This document shows positions 24,884 to 32,432 of a stretch of DNA of 64,000 bases, in pieces. Position 1 is the first letter of the stretch; each line of letters starts with the position of its first letter. A model generated the notes under the pieces. That model did no database searches. It worked only from the letters and a program-made list of their open reading frames with translations, and had not been told where the DNA came from. Source of the DNA: Acidimicrobiales bacterium (GTDB taxonomy: Bacteria > Actinomycetota > Acidimicrobiia > Acidimicrobiales > JAUJNH01); NCBI GenBank assembly GCA_030448245.1, contig JAUJNH010000006.1, positions 79,788 to 143,787 of the forward strand, written 5' to 3'. A program made the translations under genes and the position numbers.

Positions 24884-25546
24884 ATGCGCCTCACCAAGCA
24901 GATCGCACTCGCCACCGCCGCTGCCGGCATGCTGGCCCTGACCGGCGGAACCGCGGTCCAGGCCAACGTGTCCTTCGGAGATGGCGATCGGGACTCCCGC
25001 GGCTCAGGACGGGCCTCGTCCTACATCAACCCTGACATCGGGGCGCCCACGGCCAACCCCGACGTCAACCGCCGCTCGAGCTGCTTCTCGCCCGACCGGT
25101 TCGACCGTCAGGCCTTCAGCCCGGCGGGCACCGTCACCAACAACGTGCACAACGACGCCTGCTTCCTCAAGGGCGGGTTGAAGGTCGACGGCCCCGCCTC
25201 GTTCGAGTCGCGTGGCGTCGGCTTCATCTCGGCCTGCCCCGACCCCGACGGTGCCGGCGCCAAGGTCGCCGTCCTGTCCGACCGGAACGGCGACGGACGC
25301 GACGACCTCTGCTTCCAGAGCGGCTACCAGGAGAAGGGTACCGCCGGTGACGAGGAGTTCCACGCCCGCCTGAACAACAACACCGGCACCGCCGGCACCC
25401 AGATCGTCACCTGGTGCTCCGACGGCGACCGCGACGGCTGCTCCGACGAGCGGAACAAGTCCAGCATCCGCATCGACTGGAGCGCCGACGGCACCGCCAC
25501 CTACAGCGGCTTACTGACCCGCATCTTCAGCGGCTTCAGCCGCTAA
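24884..25546 (+). CDS. Secreted Asp/Asn-rich protein with calcium-loop-like motifs
   Basis: The 220-residue protein has a clear signal peptide (MRLTKQIALATAAAGMLAL with cleavage likely after AVQA, about residue 27) behind a GGGAGACACCA ribosome site. The mature protein has three Asp-rich loops: GDGDRDSRGSGR, SDRNGDGRDDLC and SDGDRDGCSDE, similar to the DxDxDG loops of calcium-binding repeats. Cysteines occur in SSCFSPD, DACFLKG, SACPDPD, LCFQSG, TWCSDG and DGCSDE and may pair. The family is not recognised. It probably acts in the cell wall or outside. A repeat copy begins 42 bases after the stop. Confidence 0.65.
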   Translation: MRLTKQIALATAAAGMLALTGGTAVQANVSFGDGDRDSRGSGRASSYINPDIGAPTANPDVNRRSSCFSPDRFDRQAFSPAGTVTNNVHNDACFLKGGLKVDGPASFESRGVGFISACPDPDGAGAKVAVLSDRNGDGRDDLCFQSGYQEKGTAGDEEFHARLNNNTGTAGTQIVTWCSDGDRDGCSDERNKSSIRIDWSADGTATYSGLLTRIFSGFSR

Positions 25547-25588
25547 CAGGAACATGAGCTCGGAACAGCTCCCGGGCTAACCCGGCCC

Positions 25589-25672
25589 GTGACGCCTCAG
25601 GCCGCGCCTTCCCTAGCGCAGGCGGGTCGCGCGCGAGCGCCCGGGATCGGCACCACCAGCGCACCAGTATCG
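25589..25672 (+). repeat. Dispersed directional repeat, copy 10 (long form)
   Basis: This copy opens GTGACGCCTCAGGCCGCGCC, carries GAGCGCCCGGGATCGGCAC, and closes CACCAGCGCACCAGTATCG. The opening matches the copy at 18181 almost base for base. Just before it, CCCGGGCTAACCCGG could form a short terminator-like hairpin. Confidence 0.75.
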
Positions 25673-25736
25673 GCGAGGGCGACAACGATGAGAGGCACAA
25701 CCTCACCTCAACTGCGCGTCTTGGCTTCTGCTGCAT

Positions 25737-25770
25737 GCCGAGTGCCGAGTGCCGAGTACCGAGTGCCGAG
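25737..25770 (+). repeat. Tandem repeat, 7-bp unit
   Basis: Nearly five head-to-tail copies of GCCGAGT are present, the fourth changed to ACCGAGT. They lie about 120 bases upstream of the Ser/Thr kinase start. Such short arrays can change copy number by slippage and alter promoter spacing. Confidence 0.85.
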
Positions 25771-25888
25771 GGTCTTCGTTGCGGGCCGCGCAGGTCGTTG
25801 ATCGCCGGCACCCCCGGGTGGCGCCTGCGCCGATCCGTTGGGCCCTCGGCGCTGCGGAAGGCGATCTACCAGGCAGTAGGTTTCGGCT

Positions 25889-27028
25889 GTGCCGGCTGGC
25901 CCCTCCACTGAGATCCTCGCCGGCCGCTACCAGTTGGGCGCGGTGATCGGGCGGGGAGGCATGGGTGTGGTGCGGCGCGGCGTGGATCTGCGCCTGAGGC
26001 GCGACGTGGCCGTCAAGCTCCTGCATCCAGACCTCGGGGCCCCAGCTGATGTTCGCCATCGCTTCGAAGACGAGGCCCGGGCGGCTGCCCAGCTGTCGCA
26101 TCCGGCGGCGGTGACGGTGTTCGACAGCGGTGAGGACGGAGACGTCGCCTACCTCGTGATGGAGTGCCTTCCGGGGCGTACGCTGGCCGACGAGCTCATG
26201 GACGGGCCCTTGGCCCCCGAGCGCGTGCATGCGCTCGCCGTGGACCTGCTCGGGGCGCTGCATGCGGCCCACAGCCTTGGCATCCTGCACCGGGACGTGA
26301 AGCCGGCGAACGTGCTGATCACCGCGGACGGCCGCCCCAAGCTCGCCGACTTCGGGATCGCGAAGATGGCAGAGGGCACCGACCACACCCTGGCCGGTCT
26401 GATCATCGGCACCCCCGCCTATCTCGCCCCTGAGCGCCTGGCGGGCGGCGCAGCGACTCCGGGAACCGACCTCTACTCGCTCGCGGTGATGTTGTACGAG
26501 GCGCTGAGCGGCGAGAAGCCGTTCTCCGGCGACACGCCGCTGGCGCTGGCCTACTCCCTCCAGACGTCCACGCCAACCCCGATCGCCACACGCTGCCCGG
26601 GAGTCGACCCGCGGCTGGCGGCGGCCATCGACCGTGCCATGGCTCGCGAGCCGTCGGACCGCTTCGGCTCGGCGACCGAGATGCTCGACGTGCTCAGCTC
26701 CGATCCAGCGCCAACTGGGGTGACGCAGACGGTCCTCGCGCCGCACGTGACCGTTCCGCTGACACCGCCACCCACCGCCAACACGAGCGTGGCGGCTCCG
26801 AGGCCGGATCAGCGGTGGTGGATACGCCCGGACCACACGCGGCGGACATGGCTCGCCGTCGGGGCCGGCGCCGTGATCGTTCTGCTCTTCATCGTGGCTG
26901 TTGCGCTTGCGCAGGAGCCCGACGCACCGGCTCCTCCCACCTCCGCCACCAGCCAGCCCGCTGCGAACGGACTCCCCCCGCCCCTCGATGACGCGATCCG
27001 CCAGCTCGAGGACGCGGCGCGCCCATGA
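25889..27028 (+). CDS. Transmembrane serine/threonine protein kinase (PknB-type catalytic domain)
   Basis: The 379-residue kinase has all catalytic landmarks: the Gly-rich loop GRGGMG (21-26), the VAVK Lys43, the catalytic loop LHRDVKPANVL (Asp136), the DFG Asp154 and GTPAYLAPER. A Pro/Thr-rich juxtamembrane part leads to one membrane helix (WLAVGAGAVIVLLFIVAVAL, about 320-340) and a short outside tail, PPPLDDAIRQLEDAARP, without PASTA repeats. It would phosphorylate cytoplasmic targets in response to an external cue. The start is GTG 25889. The stop overlaps the ATG of the next gene (ATGA), so the lipoprotein downstream is its likely partner. Confidence 0.9.
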   Translation: MPAGPSTEILAGRYQLGAVIGRGGMGVVRRGVDLRLRRDVAVKLLHPDLGAPADVRHRFEDEARAAAQLSHPAAVTVFDSGEDGDVAYLVMECLPGRTLADELMDGPLAPERVHALAVDLLGALHAAHSLGILHRDVKPANVLITADGRPKLADFGIAKMAEGTDHTLAGLIIGTPAYLAPERLAGGAATPGTDLYSLAVMLYEALSGEKPFSGDTPLALAYSLQTSTPTPIATRCPGVDPRLAAAIDRAMAREPSDRFGSATEMLDVLSSDPAPTGVTQTVLAPHVTVPLTPPPTANTSVAAPRPDQRWWIRPDHTRRTWLAVGAGAVIVLLFIVAVALAQEPDAPAPPTSATSQPAANGLPPPLDDAIRQLEDAARP

Positions 27029-27450
27029 GACGTCTGCTGCTGCTGGTCGTCGCCGCCGTCAGCGTGTTCAGCGGGTGCGGCGGCACGGGCCGGGGCATCG
27101 GCGCCACCGCGTCACGCTCCCTGGAACCGACGATCGCCGAGGTGCGAGCCGCAGCCGAAGCCCGCCAACCCGACACCGTCAGGGCCAAGCTGGGGGAGCT
27201 CCGGGAGCAGGTGAAGGCACTGCGGGAGCAAGGAACCCTCGACGAGGTGGAGGCGGCCCGCCTACTCGCCGCCGCCGGAGACGTCGAAGAGAACCTCACG
27301 CTGATCACCACGACGACGGCCCAGCCTCGACCGCCCACCACGGTCCCCCGCCCAGCCACCACGAGGCAGCCAGCCAAGAAGGACCAAGAGGAGAAGCCAG
27401 ACGACGACGGCAATAGGAAGGACGAGGAGAACAAGGAGGACAAGGACTAG
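27025..27450 (+). CDS. Small lipoprotein coupled to the Ser/Thr kinase
   Basis: The 141-residue protein has a lipoprotein signal (RRLLLLVVAAVSVFSGC, Cys18). A helical stretch of about 60 residues is suited to coiled-coil pairing (TIAEVRAAAEARQPDTVRAK, then LGELREQVKALREQGTLDEV). A Thr/Pro-rich linker and a highly charged Lys/Glu/Asp tail (about residues 115-141) follow. It starts inside the kinase stop codon. Its mature part and the kinase's outside tail are on the same side of the membrane and both are helical, so it may be the kinase's sensor or inhibitor; this is inferred only from coupling. Confidence 0.65.
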   Translation: MRRLLLLVVAAVSVFSGCGGTGRGIGATASRSLEPTIAEVRAAAEARQPDTVRAKLGELREQVKALREQGTLDEVEAARLLAAAGDVEENLTLITTTTAQPRPPTTVPRPATTRQPAKKDQEEKPDDDGNRKDEENKEDKD

Positions 27451-27531
27451 CGGCCCCGGCCCTCAGCAGCGTCGACGCAGTCGGCGATACGGCGCGGGGT
27501 TGCCAACAGGGTCCGTGGCACACTGCAAGTG

Positions 27532-27888
27532 ATGGACCGTCTCCGCCGGCATCTGGAGAGGCCGCCATCCCTGCTGCAGAAGGTGTTCCTTCCCATGATG
27601 GCGGTCCTGTCCGCGATCCTCCTCTACAGCAAGCGTGGGTGGATGGTTGCAGCTGTGGGCGCACTCGTCTTGGGCGCTCTGGCGGCTTCCTCGTTCATCG
27701 ACCCGGGTCGGCTCAGGGGGTGGAGCAGCAAGCACTGGGTCTTGGACGGTGCAATGTTCGGCCCCCTCCTGTTCGTGGGTCTTGCCTTCATCACCAACAT
27801 GCCGACCCTTGTCTGCGTCACGATCGCCAGCGTCGGCTGCGCCCTCGTCCTTGCCCTCGGGCAGTTGCTCCGTGCTGGCAGGACGTAG
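27532..27888 (+). CDS. Small membrane protein
   Basis: The protein of about 118 residues has three or four hydrophobic segments (FLPMMAVLSAILLYS, WMVAAVGALVLGALAASSFI, DGAMFGPLLFVGLAFITNM, LVCVTIASVGCALVLALG) and a basic N terminus. No family is recognised. ATG 27532 is preferred to the overlapping GTG 27529. A repeat copy begins 61 bases after the stop. Confidence 0.55.
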   Translation: MDRLRRHLERPPSLLQKVFLPMMAVLSAILLYSKRGWMVAAVGALVLGALAASSFIDPGRLRGWSSKHWVLDGAMFGPLLFVGLAFITNMPTLVCVTIASVGCALVLALGQLLRAGRT

Positions 27889-27949
27889 GACTCGCTGTGG
27901 CTGTCCCATCGCCGACGTGCGACCGTGCCGACTGCCGAGGGCCAGGGTA

Positions 27950-27990
27950 GAGCGCTCGGGAACGGCACCAGCAGAGCGCTCGGGAACGGC
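27950..27990 (+). repeat. Dispersed directional repeat, copy 11 (partly duplicated)
   Basis: The block GAGCGCTCGGGAACGG occurs twice, at 27950 and at 27973, separated by CACCAGCA. This looks like a repeat whose 3' half was duplicated into the 5' half. It is to the right of the small membrane protein gene. Confidence 0.7.
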
Positions 27991-28016
27991 GCCCGGGGGA
28001 GGCATATCGTCGGCCT

Positions 28017-28202
28017 ATGACCACTGACCGAGCAGAGGGGCTCCGTACGGCACCCGAAGTGGCCGACGCGTTGGGGATTGAGGCAAAGGCTCTACGGGCG
28101 TGGCTGCGTGACACCTACAAGCGGGCGGACGACGACCACGGCGCTCGCTGGTACCTGACGCGCGACATGGTGGAGGCTGCTCAACGCCGGTTCGATCGCT
28201 GA
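28017..28202 (+). CDS. Small helix-turn-helix-like protein
   Basis: This 61-residue protein has a layout like the DNA-binding N terminus of MerR or excisionase-like proteins: RTAPEVADALGIEAKALRAW (helix-turn-helix), a basic LRDTYKRADDDHG loop, and RWYLTRDMVEAAQRRFDR (helix). It is very short and alone in its unit, directly between two repeat copies (27950-27990 and 28207-28241). The ATG 28017 follows a GGGGGAGGC ribosome site. Confidence 0.6.
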   Translation: MTTDRAEGLRTAPEVADALGIEAKALRAWLRDTYKRADDDHGARWYLTRDMVEAAQRRFDR

Positions 28203-28206
28203 GCCA

Positions 28207-28241
28207 GGCGGCTGATAGCGGCACGTATCTAGCGCTCAGTA
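28207..28241 (+). repeat. Dispersed directional repeat, copy 12 (diverged)
   Basis: This copy reads GGCGGCTGATAGCGGCACG then TATCTAGCGCTCAGTAGC. It starts 4 bases after the stop of the small HTH gene. It is diverged in both halves. Confidence 0.55.
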
Positions 28242-28249
28242 GCACCCCG

Positions 28250-28939
28250 ATGATCCTCGGAGCCCAGCAGGGCGAGACGGCCATCGGCCGATGGGCACTT
28301 GGGTCCCCGTACTGTGAAGGCGTGGTCTGCCAGGACTGCGGCGATCCCGCGGCCTCCACGAGGCTGGGCGACGTGGTGGTCTGTGACCGTTGCTGCGACG
28401 TGCGGATCGCCGAGTACACCGGACTTCCCCGGCTGCCCGATCCGCCCCCGCCCTTCCTAGTCCGCGGCCCGGATGGAAGGGATCATCGCCTCCGGTTCAA
28501 GATCTGGCGGGCTCCCACGGGGGTGGAAGTGCAGCTGGATGAGATGGGGTTACCGGTCGGCGAGGGGTACCGGTTTGCCGTTCTCGGCGACCACGATGCC
28601 GACATCGAGGACTTGGTGGCGCGGGTGCGGTCGCTGGCTGAGTACGAGGTCGGCCGGCTCTATCTGGAACCGGCCCGCCACCGCGAGGGTTGGGTCCTCC
28701 GCGACGACGAAGTGGCGGGGCAGCTCGTCTGGAACGACCAGGCCGGCGACGGCAGGCCCTACAGCGTGGTCATCGACGGTCGCACCCTGAGCTGGCAGGA
28801 GCTCGGGACGGCGCTCGAGTCGTACGAGGGCTGGAGGTTCCGCCTGGTCATCGAAGACTCGATCGAGGACGTTCGCCGCGGTGCCGACATCATCGAGCTG
28901 CCAGTCGGCGACGACAGGCTGGGGCCACCCGGTGGGTGA
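28250..28939 (+). CDS. Hypothetical protein with N-terminal zinc finger
   Basis: The frame gives 229 residues, but the likely start is GTG 28322, which opens the zinc-finger segment VCQDCGDPAASTRLGDVVVC with a second pair CDRCC. The rest is a mixed alpha-beta protein: DHRLRFKIWRAPTGVEVQLD, GYRFAVLGDHDADIEDLVAR, GRTLSWQELGTALESYEGWR. I recall similar uncharacterised proteins annotated under a DUF (possibly DUF7686 or DUF7713) but cannot confirm the number. It overlaps the downstream DUF2293 gene by 8 bases, so the two are co-translated. Confidence 0.65.
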   Translation: MILGAQQGETAIGRWALGSPYCEGVVCQDCGDPAASTRLGDVVVCDRCCDVRIAEYTGLPRLPDPPPPFLVRGPDGRDHRLRFKIWRAPTGVEVQLDEMGLPVGEGYRFAVLGDHDADIEDLVARVRSLAEYEVGRLYLEPARHREGWVLRDDEVAGQLVWNDQAGDGRPYSVVIDGRTLSWQELGTALESYEGWRFRLVIEDSIEDVRRGADIIELPVGDDRLGPPGG

Positions 28940-29996
28940 GCGACGTCGGAGCCTCGAGGTGCGGGTCGTGTCGGCGGCGGAGGCGGCGCTGGCCGAGCAG
29001 AACTATGTCAGCCCCATCGACGTGCTCGTCGGCGTGGGTTGGCTGACGCCACAGGCCCTCGATGTCTGGCGCCAGGGGCGGGCCGAGGACCTGGAGGGGC
29101 TGGCTCAAGCGAACCTCGAGAAGCTGTCGGCAGCGATGGTCATCCTTGATCGATGGGCTTCAGATCGGGGCCTGCATTCGAGTCAGACCGCCTACATCGC
29201 TCGGACCCGGGATCGTCGTCAGCTCCGGTTCAGCCGCAGCGGCGACGCCAACGTCGAGGCGGCCTACCGGACGCACTGGGTCTCGTCCGAGCTGTCCGAG
29301 GTCGAGCGCCGCAGGATGGAGGAGAAGCAGAACGCGGCTCCCGACCTCGTTGTCATCGCCGCCCTCAACGACTGGAGGTGCACGGCCTGCTCGGGTACCG
29401 GTGAGCTGCTGATCATGGAGAGCCCAGGACCGGTGTGCCTGGTCTGTGCAGACCTTGATCACCTGGTACTCCTGCCCGCCGGCGACGCTGCCCTGACCCG
29501 CCGGGCCAAGAAGGCGAGTGGACTGTCGGCGGTCGTGGTGCGCTTCAGCCGGTCTCGGCACCACTACGAGCGCATTGGCCTTCTCGTCGAGGAAGCCGCA
29601 CTGGACCAGGCCGAGCAGGACTGTCTGGCTGACGAAGAGGCCCGCGGCCGGCGCCGCCAACGCGAGGAGCAGCGACGGATCGAACAGGACCTCGAGTTCG
29701 AGGCCGAGCTCGCCCGCGAGGTCAGACGTCTGTTTCCCGGATGCCCGCCACAGCGGGCCGAGGCCATCGCGCAGCACGCCGGCGCACGGCGCTCCGGCCG
29801 GATCGGTCGGAGCGCCGCAGGCCGTGCTCTCGACCCCGTGGCCATCACCCTCGCGGTGGTCGCTTCCGTGCGCCACGTCGACACCCCATACGACGCCCTG
29901 CTGATGTCCGGGGCTGCCCGGGCGGATGCTCGTGCTCAGGTCGCCGCTCAGATCGAGACCGTCCTGGACTCCTGGAGGGTCGCGATCGTGGGCTGA
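28932..29996 (+). CDS. DUF2293 domain protein
   Basis: The 354-residue protein (GTG 28932) has an N-terminal region with a CxxC zinc knuckle (WRCTACSGTGELL, then GPVCLVCADLDHLVLLP), a charged helical linker (ARGRRRQREEQRRIEQDLEF), and a C-terminal DUF2293 domain of about 90 residues: REVRRLFPGCPPQRAEAIAQ, SGRIGRSAAGRALDPVAITL, RHVDTPYDALLMSG. DUF2293 is of unknown function; the basic helical domain could bind nucleic acid. Coupling with a second zinc-finger protein suggests a two-protein unit. Confidence 0.75.
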   Translation: MGERRRSLEVRVVSAAEAALAEQNYVSPIDVLVGVGWLTPQALDVWRQGRAEDLEGLAQANLEKLSAAMVILDRWASDRGLHSSQTAYIARTRDRRQLRFSRSGDANVEAAYRTHWVSSELSEVERRRMEEKQNAAPDLVVIAALNDWRCTACSGTGELLIMESPGPVCLVCADLDHLVLLPAGDAALTRRAKKASGLSAVVVRFSRSRHHYERIGLLVEEAALDQAEQDCLADEEARGRRRQREEQRRIEQDLEFEAELAREVRRLFPGCPPQRAEAIAQHAGARRSGRIGRSAAGRALDPVAITLAVVASVRHVDTPYDALLMSGAARADARAQVAAQIETVLDSWRVAIVG

Positions 29997-30030
29997 GGGA
30001 CTCGCACCACGACGGCCGCGCGAGGCCGAC

Positions 30031-30090
30031 CTGGCTCAGCCAGCCTCCGGAGGGGAGCGCCCGTGTAACAGCACTCGCATCGCTAGCGGC
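30031..30090 (+). repeat. Dispersed directional repeat, copy 13 (diverged)
   Basis: This copy reads CTGGCTCAGCCAGCCTCCGG, then GAGCGCCCGTGTAACAGCAC and TCGCATCGCTAGCGGC. The GCCC.TGTAACAGCAC block matches copy 7 (CCCGGAAACAGCAC). It begins 34 bases after the DUF2293 stop. Confidence 0.55.
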
Positions 30091-30125
30091 GCCATGCCGG
30101 TCCGGCGATCCGTCCCCCGCGTATC

Positions 30126-30945
30126 ATGGCTCGGACCGTGGAGCGCCCACCCGACCTACCTGACATCAAGGCTCCCCCTGTTCGCGAGGTCGCCGTCGCC
30201 GTGCAGTTCGAGCGCATCGAAGCCCTGTCGCAAGCGCATGTCGGGCTGTTCTGGTCGACGATCAGGAACGACTACCCGGTGACGCAGGACCAAGAACCCT
30301 GCCGCCGCAGCTTGAGGACCTCAGCGGTACACCGATGGCTCCGCTGTTCAGGATCGAATTTGGTCCGACGCCTCCGCTCCACCGTGCGTGGTTCCTGAGC
30401 CCCGATGGATCGCGGCTCGTGCAGCTCCAGCAGGACCGACTGGTCCACAACTGGCGCTACCAGGGCGAGCCGTACCCGCGCTTTGAGCCTTTGGCCGAAG
30501 CGTTCCAGGGGTACCAGAAGTCCTTCTTCGGCCTGCTGGAGACGCTCCGCCTGCCGGTGCCGAGGGTCGAGCAGGTCGAGGTGACCTACATCAACTGGAT
30601 TCCGGCTTCGTGGATGAACGAGGTCGTGACGTTCGTAACCACGCCGTCTCTACCGAACGGGCTTGGCACTCCCGACAGCGGCGCCTTGTCGAAGCGGTTC
30701 CTCGTCGTAGATGAAGGCTCTCCTGTGGGCCGCCTCTACCTGGAAGCAAGGTCAGCTGTCAGCCAGGAGAGCGGAGCGCTCGAAGCAGGCTTCCTGCTGA
30801 ACCTGACGTTCCGAGCACCCCACCAAGGCGTTGACGACCCCGGGGAGACAACGCGGCTGATGCTTCGAGGTCGGGAGGCCATCGTTCAAGCCTTTACCGC
30901 TTCACGCCCGAAGACCTCCACGAGACTTGGGAGCGCCAACAATGA
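30126..30945 (+). pseudogene. TIGR04255 family protein, two frameshifts
   Basis: The first frame (ATG 30126) has APPVREVAVAVQFERIEALS and HVGLFWSTIRNDYPVTQDQE. The second resumes PLPPQLEDLSGTP then FGPTPPLHRAWFLSPDGSRL, VQLQQDRLVHNWRYQGEPYP and VTYINWIPASW. This is the sporadically distributed TIGR04255 family of unknown function. A missing base near 30297 and another near 30899 break it; the true end, FTPEDLHETWERQQ, overlaps the start of the next gene by four bases (ATGA). Everything else is well preserved, so inactivation is recent or the breaks are sequencing errors. Confidence 0.75.
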
Positions 30946-31394
30946 GCATGCTCGAAGAACTTCATCAAGTCGGGCGACCCCGACCCACCGGACAGATTCC
31001 TGTCGGCCTGCTCGGCCAACCGGAGCGGACGGCGAAGGTGCATGTGCAGGCGTCAGTCGGACCGCATTGGCTCCGTGAGGTCGTGACGCGCTTGGAGCGC
31101 CTCCGACCTGGCCGTTGTGAAGAGGCCGTGCCCGAGCAGGTACTCGTTGAGGCCCTCCAAGCGCTGATGCGGTTCCTGCCTGCCGATGCAACCACTCCCG
31201 CCGTTGCGACGACCGGAAACGGCGGCGTCCAGTTCGAGTGGCACCGCGGGGGCTGGGACGTCGAGGTCGAGTTTCATCAGGGCGACGCCCACGCCTGGAT
31301 GGAGAACTGCAGTACCGGCGAACGCTGGTCCGGCGCGCTCTCCGACCGGCTCCACGACCTCCGGGCCACCATGAGGGCCGTCAGCTCGCCCTGA
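30942..31394 (+). CDS. Hypothetical partner of the TIGR04255 gene
   Basis: The 150-residue protein starts at ATG 30942 inside the ancestral stop of the TIGR04255 gene. It opens MSMLEELHQVGRPRPTGQIP, has a helical middle (PEQVLVEALQALMRFLPADA), and a beta-rich end with FEWHRGGWDVEVEFHQGDAH and CSTGERWSGALSD. I know no named domain, though the W-H-G-W-D-V-E-x-E pattern is typical of small genes that accompany TIGR04255. The frame is intact even though its upstream partner is broken. Confidence 0.6.
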   Translation: MSMLEELHQVGRPRPTGQIPVGLLGQPERTAKVHVQASVGPHWLREVVTRLERLRPGRCEEAVPEQVLVEALQALMRFLPADATTPAVATTGNGGVQFEWHRGGWDVEVEFHQGDAHAWMENCSTGERWSGALSDRLHDLRATMRAVSSP

Positions 31395-31436
31395 GTGCAT
31401 GGCACCTGATGACCGCGACGCCGTAAGCGACGACGC

Positions 31437-31904
31437 GTGATCCACCGGAGGGTGCTACATCGGCCCGGCGACATGGTGGACTACGACGAGAACCAGCAGC
31501 GCTGGCTGCCCTTGGCCGCAGCAGTCCGCTTTGATCCCGACCTCTCGGTGAGCTTGGAGAGCAGGCTCGTGGCCCGCGGACTCGGGGCGGACAGTGTCGC
31601 GGCATCCAAGCCCGGTGCCGTCGCCTTTGGTTGTCCCGTCGCCAACGCTCGGGCCATCGAGTTTGGCGTGACCTACACGCCCGTGACCCCCAGCTTGACC
31701 GTTCTCGACGATTGCCACGGCTCCGTGTGGGCCGACCATCAGTGGGACCGCGGCGGTTCAAGTCTCGCCGGAACCGGCTCCGGATCGCCTTCGCCCAGAC
31801 GGGCGGACCGCCGCTCCCATGAACGCGTGGGGCGAGCGCCGTCGGCGGCCCACAGGTGTGCGGTAGGCCACTCGTCGACCTTCGATGCAGTCACCGCGCG
31901 CTAG
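31437..31904 (+). CDS. Hypothetical third gene of the TIGR04255 unit, perhaps frameshifted
   Basis: From GTG 31437 the frame encodes HRPGDMVDYDENQQRWLPLA, SVSLESRLVARGLGADSVAA and ARAIEFGVTYTPVTPSLTVL, which look genuine. An upstream frame (ATG 31399, MAPDDRDAVSDDA) would join it with one extra base near 31436. Past about 31750 an alternative frame (AAVQVSPEPAPDRLRPDGRT, ending PTGVR) reads more naturally than the C terminus given here. It is probably a third, degraded member of the unit; the function is unknown. Confidence 0.45.
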   Translation: MIHRRVLHRPGDMVDYDENQQRWLPLAAAVRFDPDLSVSLESRLVARGLGADSVAASKPGAVAFGCPVANARAIEFGVTYTPVTPSLTVLDDCHGSVWADHQWDRGGSSLAGTGSGSPSPRRADRRSHERVGRAPSAAHRCAVGHSSTFDAVTAR

Positions 31905-32131
31905 CGCTGCTCTTCGAGAAGTCATCGGTCGAGCCCACCATCGCTCGCCGCATCCGTCGGGCGGTAGAGCGCTCGATAACGGCATTCCTGAAGGAGCGGG
32001 TTTTGTCAAGGCTGTGTCGGCCGCCAGGCCGACTCGATTTGGGTGGTTCGTCCGGTGGCCGCCGGCGGTGAGCTCGAGGCCGGACGCGGCGAGGTAGAGC
32101 TCGAAGGACCTGCCGGCTGATGGGGAGGGCA
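31905..32131. other. Stretch without a recognised gene
   Basis: Contains a short copy of the dispersed repeat (31961-31980) and then DNA rich in minus-strand Arg codons that does not fit a known family. It separates the TIGR04255 unit from the insertion element. Confidence 0.35.
31961..31980 (+). repeat. Dispersed directional repeat, copy 14 (3' half only)
   Basis: GCGGTAGAGCGCTCGATAAC matches the right half of copy 2, including CGCTCGATAAC. The left half is not recognisable. It lies 56 bases after the end of the preceding frame. Confidence 0.6.
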
Positions 32132-32172
32132 GTCAAGGCCGGGCGAAGCCCGCCCGGAGGGGAAGCCTTGAC
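32132..32172. repeat. Nested inverted repeat (hairpin)
   Basis: The outer arms GTCAAGGC and GCCTTGAC are perfect complements. Directly inside the left arm is a second hairpin, CGGGC-GAA-GCCCG. It could be a transcription terminator or the trace of an element end; there is no U-rich tail. Confidence 0.7.
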
Positions 32173-32432
32173 GGCCCGGTCATCGTGATCGACATCATCG
32201 ATGAGGAAGGCCGTCAGGCCTTCCTGTCCGCGGGTTGTCGTTCTTGGTTGTCGCAGCAGGGTCCGTCTTCAGCGGTGGCCTCGCCGAGCTCGGGGGCCTG
32301 TCATTCCTCCGTCGCGCCCGGATGGGGCGACATGCTGCGATCAGGCCACAACCGGTTGGGCCCAAGCACAAGCCCGGCCCGCTCTTGGGGCCATGCCGAT
32401 AATCGGGCTCGCAACCGGTTGCGCCGAGCTGG
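32173..32432. other. Non-coding flank of the IS110-type element
   Basis: No gene is seen. Two exact copies of the palindrome CAACCGGTTG occur at 32349-32358 and 32412-32421, 63 bases apart, downstream of the transposase stop. They may be part of the right or left end of the element. Confidence 0.45.

Larger units (their letters stand above)
25547..25888. other. Intergenic stretch with two kinds of repeat
   Basis: This stretch holds the dispersed repeat at 25589-25672 and the 7-bp tandem repeat at 25737-25770, followed by the leader of the kinase gene. No protein-coding gene is seen. Confidence 0.5.
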
